A stretch of 64,000 bases of DNA, taken from the NCBI RefSeq assembly GCF_009730915.1, contig NC_052473.1, positions 18,930,100 through 18,994,099 of the forward strand, written 5' to 3'. This DNA is from Dioscorea cayenensis subsp. rotundata. Taxonomy: Eukaryota; Streptophyta; Magnoliopsida; Dioscoreales; Dioscoreaceae. A program made the position numbers and the translations under genes. Shown in pieces: positions 44,268 through 55,485 of this stretch. The notes under the pieces are model-generated. The model was not told the DNA's origin and did no database searches. It worked only from the letters and a program-made list of their open reading frames with translations. The stretch's first letter is position 1, and the number at the start of each line of letters is the position of its first letter.

Positions 44268-47200
44268 TCAGCGTATCTGACTGGAATCATATAAAGCAGC
44301 CTCAGCCTCAACTGATGATGACGATGCTCTAAGCAACTGATCATACTGACCACCATTAACATGCCTGTTGAATGGTAACTGCATTTTTGCTTGTTGAATT
44401 AGAGCTTCTTCCCCATCTTGGTATAGTTGATGAATTGCCTGCTGGGCAGTGGCATCAAGTGAATTTGAACGAATTTCAGATGAGGAAGAGCTACGAGGAT
44501 CATTTGACAGAAGAGAGAGAGCACGCTGGAGATCCAGTGCTCCATCTGAGTTGGGAGAAACATCTGATGCTCCCGGTCCTGCAAAACAAAGGCATACACA
44601 AATATCATCTCCATAAGATCAAAGCTCCTTTCATCTGATCTGGTGAAAAGACTACTGCACAAATGTTCTATCTTGTTTCAAATTTAGTCGACTAATCTGA
44701 AACATACCTTAACCAGTCAATGTTGCATAATCTAACTATCAAATAAGGATACAAAATGCATTTATCCCCATTTTCAAATAAACTAGTGATGAAGGATATT
44801 TGTAGAACTTCAACCTCAATTAACCATCAACTAAAAGCAATCAAGCATCTTTGTTTCTAAAGCTCTAATATGAATTGAGCTTTGAAAGTAAAGGCTAGGA
44901 ATATTTTGAAGTACCTCCAAGGTCAATTAATATACGTATGTACTCACTTCTCGTCCAAAATAAAGTAAACTAAAATAATGCAAGACAGAAGGATAACACA
45001 TTTTTATATGTAATCACTCTTTCAACAGGAAAAGTGGTCACGCACCTTCAACAAACAACAGTATAAAAAAAATGTTTCCCTGACACTTTTTGCAAAGGAA
45101 AACCAAATGATAAATAGAAGGAGTCTATGATATAATGTATTTTTAACTTCCTTTACTTTTTCCTGTGGCAGAAGAGTATATACTGAACCATATGAACCTT
45201 AATTCAACTTGCACTTTTGGGTAACCAATGGTGATGATATTTTGTCAGTGGTGAGGAGCATAGTAGCAAACTATCCTAGCAAGTTTTGGGTCATTTCCTA
45301 GAAATGATGAAATTATGAAAGACAAAATGACCATATATATCGATCGCTCCCCTATTGAGTGTGCAAACCCACAGAAATTCCTAGATTCTTCTTAAAAGTT
45401 ATGCTTTAGATCTTGGTTTGCCCTCTTTTCTAAGTATGAAATTCTTTGGATTCACAAGAACTCAGGACACTCAACTGGAGTACCTATACCTAAGTTTTCA
45501 AATATTAATTTCAATTAAATACATTCACAAGTTTGATTCAATGTCTTTGTCATAAAGGAAGCAGACACATGTCTTCTAACTATGGTCCTAACATATCAGT
45601 TCAGAAGATAAACAACAAGAGTTATTACCAATAAACTTGGCGTTAGCTATCCACTCTAACTGCAAATTCCTCTTTGTTTCTTGTTAATTTTTATTAAAGC
45701 AAATCCGTATTGTGCTTCACCACTTTTGACGTGAAAGGGGTCCAGCACATAAAGGTTTTCCGCTCTGATCATTGTAAGCAACACAAATTTTGCCTCTTTT
45801 CACAAAGAATGAAAACACTAATGCGAAAATTTTTCTATACTACCATTCCTAGGTTAGCAAATGTACCAACCAAAAATCCAGAAAGGACTACAAAACTTTC
45901 TTGAAATATCATCAAGGTCTATAATTTAGGTTAAGATAAAAAGCTGAACTTAATTCCCCACATGAACATAAGTGTATCAATGCATACCTTGAATGAGGGC
46001 TTCAGCAGTGGCACCCTTAAATGGCAAGAGTCTGTCTAAGTCATTACGGAGTGAGGGGCAAGAATTTGAAAGCCTAAAGCTCAGACATTGCAGATCTTCA
46101 TTAAAGGTTCCAGTTTTCGCAGACTTAATCCAAGACACTCTTGTAGGCATAAGCTTGAAGTCCAATGATGCATCCCAAGTTGAATTCATTGTGGGACAAG
46201 CTTTGTTCCAAATTGGGTTCATGTGGCATTGATCATCTAAAGAAATTGAAATTGCAAGGAGAAAATGACATTAGTAACTGCTCAACAACTAAGCTATCTT
46301 ATAAATGACTAATTTAGCACCAAAATATACTATAATTTCCCAAGGAAAGAAGAAAAATAAAATAAAATGTTAGCATTTGACATGCTATGACAGACCCAAC
46401 GATGCCTCAAGCATGGCTGGCATATAAATATATATTGGGTGCGCACAGACGTTTGGTATGACTACATTAATATCTACTTCTGATTTTTGCCTAGATAGAT
46501 GGAATCAAGGCGATTCTAATCTCTCTGTTAGGCATGAAGTCTACGTCATGTCGACTTTTGCTGGAAAGCATCCACTTGGCCTGAATAATTTCTTGATACC
46601 TAGCACCACCATATCTGGCAATGATTTTGTTTGTAATGCATTTATTTCCTTTTTATAGTATTATGGACAACATACACTCTCCTTTTTGACCAAAAATTGC
46701 CAATTATAAGTCAGATGTATCTCTCAATGGAAGGAATGGTGCTGCAGAATACTACTGACAGAATCTGCCTAGTTGGTACTATGTCCTTTTGTGGGTGTAA
46801 TAAATGAGAAACACAACAATAAGGACAACAGCAAATTGCTCTGGTTGATGCCAGTTGATGCTAGTTGGCTAGAAAGAATGCAACTACAGAGGTTAACCTA
46901 ATGAAGAATATCACATTTTAACTAGACAATAAGAGTAGAGAATTGGCATCTAATGTTTTCCCATTTGTTATTGTTATGCTCATGGTAATGTCCTTCTCTC
47001 AGGCTTATTACAGTGGTGTCAATGTAACAATAAAGACTCATTTTGAACTGACATGAGATGAGATGGATGACCTTAAATTCAGACTGCTATAATATAGTGT
47101 GAAACACGAAGTTATTTTGATTTTCATGAACTCTCAGTGGGAGGGCATTGCCAATTCTCTTGGGTACAAACATTGCCTGTAATATAAATTTTCTATATTT

Positions 47201-49417
47201 AACAGGGATCGCAAGCTCATGCTAATACCACAACATTTGTTCCAAAAAAATAAATACCTATATTCATGGGTTGTTGATAACAATTATAAATAACCCATAT
47301 TGATATAAATGCTACACACAATATTGTAGAAGAGCAACTAATACCAGAATTAGTTTAATCCTGATTAAGATAGACTAGTCTAATCCCCACAACTTGGAAT
47401 ACTATGTAAAATTTTGCAATAAAGGCACAAGGCTCATGTTTTCAGATTAAGGGGTTTGATCCATCATCCATCCCATGTTCCCTAATTAAACACTACCCAA
47501 AAACATTTTGAGTTTGCACTCATGACTCAACATGGGTGAAACCTTAAGTCGGTGTTTGGTGTGGGGTTAACCAAGCATTTTATTTGAGCTAAACCAATAT
47601 TTGACTTAGTTAATACAAACAGAAAATTAAATATTTTAAGATTAAAAAAATACCTTTCCTAGACAGCTATAATTTTCATTAATATTAATATTTTTTTAAA
47701 CATTAATTATTAAAATATATTTATTAAAGTAACTCAATTTTTACATAATAGTTGGATAGAACTTATCACAATTTGTTGGTTGGGGAAGGGTTGCTATCCT
47801 CCAAAGGCCATATGTTTGTACTTCAATATGCAAATTATGGTATCACATTTATTTTCATTTCTTAATCCAAAATGGCTATCCCTGTAACTGATTCATCATT
47901 ATTTAAGAAAATATACTGGATATATAAATGATTGCCAGCTTGTAGTGCATCATTTTCTTTAATCCAATTCTTCAAATATATCCAAGAGCAATCGTCTCAA
48001 ATCAGGGATGGAATGGCAGTATCGTATTACAGAATAAAGGATTTTTTAGGACTAGTCCGAATTCATGTTTGAAAATTCAAGGTTCTACACATGTAGCAAA
48101 AGCTGGTATAAGTAGTCAAACAAAGTAATGGAGCTCTTAGAAGAAGATTGATGGTCACTGTTTGGACTACCTAAGCACCAAGTTATGCAGTCTACAGTAC
48201 AAAAGAGATACAAAAGAGAACATGGTGCAATAAGAAGAATGAGAGAAATATTTTCTAAACAGAAATAATGGTAAGCAGGGTTGATGATATCAAAAACGAC
48301 AAGAAAATTAAATTAATTACCAAAAAATGAAGGAGAGAACCTCCCAGAATTGAACGAAATCAAATCTGGGGGTGGCTTGCGACGGCGAGCATTATGATCA
48401 GATAGACGCCTACGACAGCTTCGTTTTTTCAGGTCAAACTCAGACAATTCATGGAACCTGATGCACGATAAAGAGGCAATATTATAAGCGATATCAAATT
48501 TCAAAATACATGAGTTTTAAGTAATAAAAAACAATCATAAATTGAATAAGAGTACATGAGTGCTATGAGCAACAAAATCCAAGTAGCTGCTTCACAATTA
48601 AAAAAATTACTATATGAATTTTCTGCAGAAGCCAGACACTTTAAGCACAGAAAACATCATGTTATAAACCTTCATTTAGAAAGAAACTACAAGGAATTCA
48701 CCTGCTGCACTGCTGGCAAAACCGACGCTCCTGACCAGCAACAATGACCTTGGGACATTTGGAATGGCTTTCACAAACCCTGTGTTTTCGATGATATTCT
48801 TTAGCTGTACTGAGATCAAAGCGACAACCTTCAACCTGGCAGTAAAAAGTCTGTGTGCTATGCAAAGACACCTTTGACTTCTTACTCAAAGTCACAGCTG
48901 GAATCACCGATGTCAAGGATGATGACGACAATGATGAAGACGATGAAGAAGAGGAGGAGCTGCCATTGTTACTTCCAGTACAAACATCTTCAAAGTAGGT
49001 CCTCTTGCCAAGCTTCAGCCCAATCAGCTGCTCACCTTGGCAAGCTGTGGACACCACACAAGGAGATGCATCAATAGCTCTGGCCCTGGTAAATTCTTTG
49101 GTCATGCAAGGCTTTTGGAAAGACCAATCAACTGCCTGATAATCAAACTCGGTTATTTTGGTCTGTGGCATTGATGAAGAGCCAATAGAGGCAGAGATGG
49201 AGCCTGTTGGTGAACATCCACTACCATATGCAGAGCCAGAATAAGCACCAATCCCTGACAAATATACAGACCCATTAGTAATTGCTCTATCTCCTTCAAT
49301 CTTCCACTGTGATTCTTGTTCACCTCTAGGGTTCTCACATTCCTTATCACCAAAATTCAGTCCAAGATTTTCCCAGTCCCACTGAGTGGGACTTTTCAAA
49401 TTCCAATCCATGGACAT
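44268..49417 (-). CDS. SPL (SBP-box) transcription factor, miR156-regulated, SPL2/6/10/11-like
   Basis: Four coding exons on the minus strand: 49417-48702, 48457-48321, 46236-45988 and 44578-44268, in frame throughout, 470 residues. The start is [18 protein letters not shown], the N-terminal signature of this SPL clade, followed by [15 protein letters not shown]. The SBP domain (about residues 187-262) opens with [20 protein letters not shown], includes [17 protein letters not shown], is split by the conserved intron at that Arg codon, and ends [20 protein letters not shown], which holds the second zinc site and the nuclear signal. It binds GTAC-core DNA and promotes phase change and flowering in related plants. 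The last exon carries a miR156 site coding ALSLLS. Two introns exceed 1.3 kb. The 5' UTR probably continues past 49417 with an upstream exon near 50.8-51.06 kb. Confidence 0.93.
44505..44524 (-). promoter_or_regulatory. miR156/157 target site in the SPL coding sequence
   Basis: On the minus strand the site reads GTGCTCTCTCTCTTCTGTCA, the canonical target found in miR156-controlled SPL mRNAs, in the frame that codes ALSLLS. Every base agrees with the consensus as I know it. Confidence 0.95.
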
Positions 49418-51070
49418 CAATGAAGAACCATCTCACAAACCACTATCCACTCCATAGATTATGCAGAAAATAACAAGCTCCTTCCCTGAAAATTACAAAT
49501 AGATGTGGGCTTTGCACAAAGATCCAATAGAAAGAAAAGGAAACAATAAAAAAGTGCACGACAAGAGAATAAAAGATTGGTCACAAAATGGGGAAAAAAA
49601 CAACATAAGAAAATAAAAAACAAGAAATTGTCTCCAGAGAAAAAATAAATCCAAAATTTTGAGGCTCTAATAGTGATTGGTTGTTCAACAGCATGCATGT
49701 TCCTTACCTTATGCATTTGAGCTCTCGTACACTACACTTGAAAATACCAATTTCAAAGCATCCAACTACCCCATTAATAATAACAAGGCAACCTTAAGTC
49801 ATCTCTCCCATTACACACAACACACATTTCCACGTTTTCACGACCCCTAAAACTCAATCTTTAGGCCCTTTTCTAATCAAAATCCATAAGTGTCAGAGTA
49901 AGTACCAAAATGAGATCGCAGGAATAGCAATTTTTGTTCTAATAAAAAACAGAAAAATTTAAGTATAATAAGATAAACCATTTCTGTGGTTTATTTCAAT
50001 GTACATTAGAGTTCTTGACCTTCTCCATGATCAGAAACCCAAGGCACTTCCCAAATTATTTTTTTAAATTTTATCAAAATAATATAATAACAGCTGATTG
50101 TCTAAATTTCAAAATTAAACAGAGCCATTGAACAACCACACCCCAAACTCTAGGTCTCAGACTGCCATATGATTTTTTTTGTTTTTTTTTTTAATTAAAA
50201 AAAAGTGACTTATCTTTCACTGTCATGGGTTGAAACAATCACTATAAATCTTTTGAAACAATCTAAAACAAGGGCCTCCAGTGATAAATCTTTTATTTAG
50301 AAAATTATATTTTTCAGTATAACCGTCTCCAATGTTTCATCACGAGAAACACAGATGGGTTTAGGTTTACCCTAATCCAAGATATGGGTATCAGTTGTAC
50401 AGAATGACATTCTTGAAATCACAAACAAGAAAGGTGATGAGAAAAGGAGGGTAAAACGCACTTGTGTTGTGTTTTACTTTTACCACAAGAAACAAGCAGA
50501 GGTCTTTACACTAATTCAAGAAATGGGTCTCGATTATAAATAATGACATTCTGGAAATCACAAACAGGAAAAAGACGAGAAGCACAAAGACGCGTTTACC
50601 TTAATTCCACCAAAAAAAGAAAAAAGAAAAAAACATTGATAAAAACCCAATCCGCTTATATTTATATTTAATTTTCACCACAAGCAAGAATACCCTAATT
50701 CAAGAAACGGGTCTCGATCACAACGACACTAGTTGGAATCACGGGCAAGAAGAAGGAAAAAAAAAACACCGACTGAAGATGAAAGAAATTAGAAAGTAAA
50801 AGAAGAAAAGAGAAAACAAACCATGGATGGCGTGATGGCGTAGAGTGCTGCGAAGCCCCTCCATAACCTCTTCAAGTGAACGGAAAAGGATAGCAGAGCC
50901 TCTGGATAACTGAGGAGGGAGTTGGAGTTGGAGTTGGAGTTGGAGTCGGAGTCGGAGTTGGAGTTGGAGTCGGAGTTGGAGTTGAACGAACGGAAGAGAT
51001 CGGTGGCTGGCCCCGAGCTGATGAAGCACAAGTTTGAGAAAGAGAAGGAAAAAAAGCAATAGATAGAGCT
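49418..51070 (-). other. SPL 5' region (5' UTR intron and leader)
   Basis: No second coding gene. Short repeats of a CCTAATTCAAGAAA-GGGT/ATGGGT theme occur at about 50370, 50510 and 50690. A leader exon around 50.8-51.06 kb is likely because a good CT-rich stretch and hexamer repeat lie there, but splice sites were not settled. Confidence 0.45.
50925..50990. repeat. GGAGTT/GGAGTC hexanucleotide repeat
   Basis: About ten copies of a six-base unit alternating GGAGTT and GGAGTC, in the presumed 5' UTR/first exon region of the SPL gene. On the minus strand it reads CCAACTC/CCGACTC, a CT-rich leader. A dipeptide could be read from it but has no support as coding sequence. Confidence 0.85.
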
Positions 51071-52815
51071 CGGTCTGGTCAGGGTCTGGGTTTTCTCGTT
51101 GCTCTATCTATACCTACTTATTACCTTAGCTTTAAAAAATGAACTGCTGGTCACATGTGATGTAACTCACTCTCACGCGTGGTTTTTTTAAGATTTTTAA
51201 TTATGTGAAAGTCCTCCTTCAACTATATAACCAAAAAAAAAAAACTCTTATATGTATATAAATTTGAAATTTCGTTCCTGTACCAGTTTATTAATACTTG
51301 TGTCCCTTTGATGGTGCCTGTCCTCTTTATAATATATATATATATATATTAATTTATAAATCCAAATGAATACATTTTAATTTTCAAACTATACAATTAT
51401 ATAAAATTTATTCCTCGAGCCACATGAAAATAAATAGACTTCTCTGGAGTTTTGTTTGTTGGCTATCTTTTTTTAATGAATGTCGTTTATCCACTTTTTT
51501 TCAAAAAAAGAAAATAAATAGACTTAACAGTACTTGATCCATCTCTCAAATCCAAAAATCAAAAGTTTAAATTATATGACTTATTTATTTATTAAGATTA
51601 AAAAGAATAATTTCTTTCCAAGTACTACACCATTATCTGTAAGTTAATCTTTTTATTTACCTTTTTATGGTAATAATAAGTTTAATAAGTGAATATGATG
51701 TGATCTGCAGGTTAGATTTTACTTTGTATATCTCATCAGACTTTTCAAAGTGAAAAGATATATATATACATTGCTTAATTATTCAAGACGACTTTTGCCG
51801 TGATAGTTTTGGGATGTAGCATGCTATTGCTGCATGCACATAGAGAGAGAGAGAGAGAGAGAGAGATGTCATTGTGAGCACTCTGACCCATAAAAAAAAC
51901 AACAACAACAGTTGTTGGGCCCGTACATGAGACTTTTGATGGATGGATGGATGGATGGATATGGATATGGATATGGATGAGCACGCCAAGTGCCAAGCCG
52001 TGTTTATTGATCTGGTTCACAGTCTCAAAACATCTCAACAAGGGAGGATATGCACAAAATCCAACCATTTGCTACCAAAGAAAAATGCATAAATATGCAG
52101 GTACAAAATATTATGATAATATGAACGAGAAATTGAATTTCTTCACGCCAAATAAAACTTGAAAGAAAAGGAAGCCAATTAAAGCAATTGAAAAAAATGT
52201 GATGGCCGTGGGAAGGTGGCTGGATGTATTCATTATTATTGCTCAATTAATTGGGGGTCGTCAGTGATTGTATATATTGTCTCTTGTGTCATATCTCTCA
52301 CAATGATTTAAAAAGAGGAGAATTTGTGTTGCAATATCTAAAAGATAAGATACAAAAAAAAGAGAGAGAGACAGGGAGAGAAAAAGAGTTTGTGTTCGAT
52401 TTGTATTGTATAGTAATAATATATGCATGGTGCAATGCCTCCAATTAAGAATAAGAGGTGGTATTTGTCTCTATTCGAATTCAATTCATATGAAAACTAA
52501 AATAAAAAAACAGATGGAAGGATTCACTAATAATTCTTTGACTTAAATAAAATTAATGCATGGAAAATTCAACAAGAACAAGAATAATGATGGAGCGAGC
52601 GGTGGATGAGGATCAGTTGCAAAGCATGAAATTAATTGATAGCTGGCTGGCTGGCTGGCTTTGTAATACGGTGACATGTGAAGCGCGGACAGTGCTCCAC
52701 GTCTGGGTCCAGTCTAGTTGTGGCACAGGCCCAACCAAGGGTCAACATCATCATCATCATCATCATCATCATCGATAAATTGGCAGATTGGCATGGCTTC
52801 GCTTGGGCTATCAAT

Positions 52816-52873
<58 letters not shown>

Positions 52874-53290
52874 CCCAATCACGAAAGGAGACAACGGCGA
52901 CACGATAGTGATATTATAGCCCACCTTTTCATGCCTCGCCATTGATTTCAGAATTATTTTCCTGCTTGAAATCAACCTCATCATCCGGGATTCTTATACT
53001 ATTCTACATCACGTATATATCGACATCCGAGTTCAGATCTGCTTTATATTCATAAAAAAAGGCATTTATCGTCTATTATTCAAAAAAAAAAATAATTCAA
53101 TCAATTCTTTCTTCTTAATTTTTTTTTTTAAAACACGGATAAGCAGCAAATTCAAGCCCTCCAATCTTTGAATTATAAAGTAGCTCCTCCTAATTAATTT
53201 TAACTTAGTAAAATTAAAATATAATTTAAAAGAAATAAATAAAATTATCACCCTTGAAAAACATATGTACTTCAAACAAACAAAAATTTT
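51071..53290. other. Intergenic with many microsatellites
   Basis: No gene recognised. Simple repeats: GA at about 51842-51866, GGAT at about 51938-51962 continuing into GGATAT, CTGG near 52642, ATC at about 52747-52775, and TA at 52820-52871. Confidence 0.6.
52820..52871. repeat. (TA)26 microsatellite
   Basis: An uninterrupted TA run of about 52 bases. Confidence 0.95.
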
Positions 53291-53671
53291 GGGTAAATTT
53301 TTTAGTAGGACATTAAAACTTTGACTTATTTTTACTTTGATCATCGAACTTCATTAGATTAATTTGGTCACTCAACTATAATTTTATTTCAACCGGTAAT
53401 AAATCAAGGATTTCAACTTCCAATTGATTACATGGTTGTTTAAAAAAATATAAGTTAGTCCCTCCCATCGACACGTTATTAAAGTTTCATTAGAGGTGTC
53501 CAAATCATCGAAAAAAAGAGCACATCATTCATTTAGAGGTTGAATTCTCTGATTTACTACCAGTGAAATGAAATTAAAATTGAGTGATCAAATTGATATA
53601 AATCGAAGTTCGATGATCAAAAGTGAAAAATAAAGTCAAAAGTTTAGTGATTTACTAAAAAAATTTACTCC
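53291..53671. mobile_element. Long-TIR MITE, Mutator-like, about 381 bp
   Basis: The first ~130 bases pair with the inverted last ~130: for example ACTTTGATCATCGAACTTC on the left against CTTTTGATCATCGAACTTC read from the right. The outer ends are GGGTAAATTTTTTAG and, inverted, GGAGTAAATTTTTTTAG. Flanks are AAAAATTTT (53282-53290) and AAAATTTTT (53672-53680), a near-9-bp target duplication. Long inverted ends and a 9-bp duplication fit Mutator-like MITEs. No coding capacity. Confidence 0.78.
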
Positions 53672-54513
53672 AAAATTTTTTTTTTGCAGTTGCTTACCAG
53701 CTTATTTGAATTTTCTTATAATAATAGTAATGAAAATGTCAAACTTGACATATTACTGTTTATGTCTAGGCTTGCACAAACCAATCACCGCTCAACCCGG
53801 TTAGAAATAGCCTACCTACCCTTGGTGGTTGGCCATTTTAGGAGCACAACAAAAATTCATTTGGACTTGTGTCATTCCAACGGCTAGGTTTAATTCTAAA
53901 TTGTTATTTCAAAAGCTTAGAAAGCCTTCCAAATTTCTCCAATACTTTTAAAAAGAATTTTTAAATAATAAATACCTAATTTTTAAGAAGTTTTTTCTTT
54001 AATATATTAAAATAATTATACATTTAGTAAAATCTTAAGAAAGACACAAAAAAATATTTTTTTAATATGTGCGTGTAATAGTTATTTAAATTTAAGATAT
54101 ATATCTATATACATATGGTTTATCTTTCTCACGTATCTTATTTAAAAACTATTTAATAAAATTAACATTAAAAATATTCACTCACTTAACTGGTGTGTTT
54201 CATGTTTACTTGTGTATATATTATATATATAGATTAATATAGTTAAATTTTTTTTTTTACTTATTTTATTAAAAAGAATATCTAAATGAATGATGCATAC
54301 ACACTAGCATATGTGGAAGAGAGACACACCCAGGTGAAAAACCTGGCAGGCCCAGGACCCAGGTAACGCGCTTGGCACAATGGCACAATGGCATTGCAGC
54401 AAAACACCTGGCCCAACCCAAGATGAGCACTGACCCAGTACTGTAGTACAAGGGCCCACAACCTAACCAACCATGTCGGGCCACAAGTGGCAATGCCAGA
54501 TTAATAATACATT

Positions 54514-54546
<33 letters not shown>

Positions 54547-54890
54547 GACTAAACTAATAGTGGTGGTGGTCAGTGGTCAGTGGTCACTCCTCATGCTTTA
54601 ATAGATGCTTGATACTGATGGAAAGCAGCACAGCACGCCAGCGCGATACTACTATGTCTATGTGTGAAGTGAACTAGTGAAGAAGAATAAGAAGAACATG
54701 GTTTGCCACTCTCTCGATCGAATAAAAAACATGAATGAATATATTAATGAACAGTTAATCCATCCCTTGAGTATGTTTACTGTTTAGATATGGCTCCCTC
54801 AATTCAAATATTCAATGGAGACTACATTATTACTCATAACTCAGATTATAGTATCAGATTGCTTTAATTAATTAATTAATTTTTTTTTTA

Positions 54891-54921
<31 letters not shown>

Positions 54922-55485
54922 GACGAACCACAGACTCAAACAAGCCTTACCTCTGCATAACCTTTAGTTAATCATTTGCAATAGTGGGAAGTGGAATAAA
55001 ACAAGAAAAAGAAGCAGCTCCTAAAAGTGAGAAGAGGATGGCCGGCCTCAAACTCTTCTTCGTTATGCTGTGGACAGTGGACTATATAGTCTTATTCTAA
55101 ACAGAGGGAGACAAATAATCTCCCTCTGTTATTCTAAAGGTGGGGTGGCAATGTAACACAAACATTAGAAACAACTCCTTTTTCATCTGCAGTAGCACAT
55201 ACTTTCACTTACCTTACCTACCTACCATCATCAACATGGAATCCATGCTTGAACCATTGAGCATCTACAATAGATATATACATCTGTAATCTATCTATCT
55301 TCGCGCTCTTTTATGTGCTGTGTGCAGCAGTTACCCTTTAATGTTTAGATGAATTGCAATGGATCCCAATCCCTTATAATCAATTTGATCAGATACTTCT
55401 TCTACATCACTACTGCTGAATCCCAATAAAATGATGGCTGGAACACCAAGATGGAACGGACAAGTACTAAACAATGAGAGGCATG
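53672..55485. other. Intergenic and 3' flank of the glucanase gene
   Basis: No gene recognised. Contains an AAT run at about 54515-54545, a TA run near 54900-54920, and a perfect 12-bp hairpin at 55100-55130. The last ~200 bases may be the 3' UTR of the glucanase. Confidence 0.55.

Noticed and set aside
50739-51059. Minus-strand frame with Leu/Gln or Ser/Asn runs in the SPL leader
   Set aside because: Produced by the GGAGTT/GGAGTC hexamer repeat; the conserved SPL start is at 49417.
52560-52945. Small frames with His, Ile-Tyr or Met runs
   Set aside because: Microsatellite translation (ATC and TA repeats) with no conserved sequence.
54269-54493. Minus-strand 74-codon frame with Trp, Gly and Cys
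   Set aside because: No recognisable motif, no splice context, isolated in intergenic DNA.
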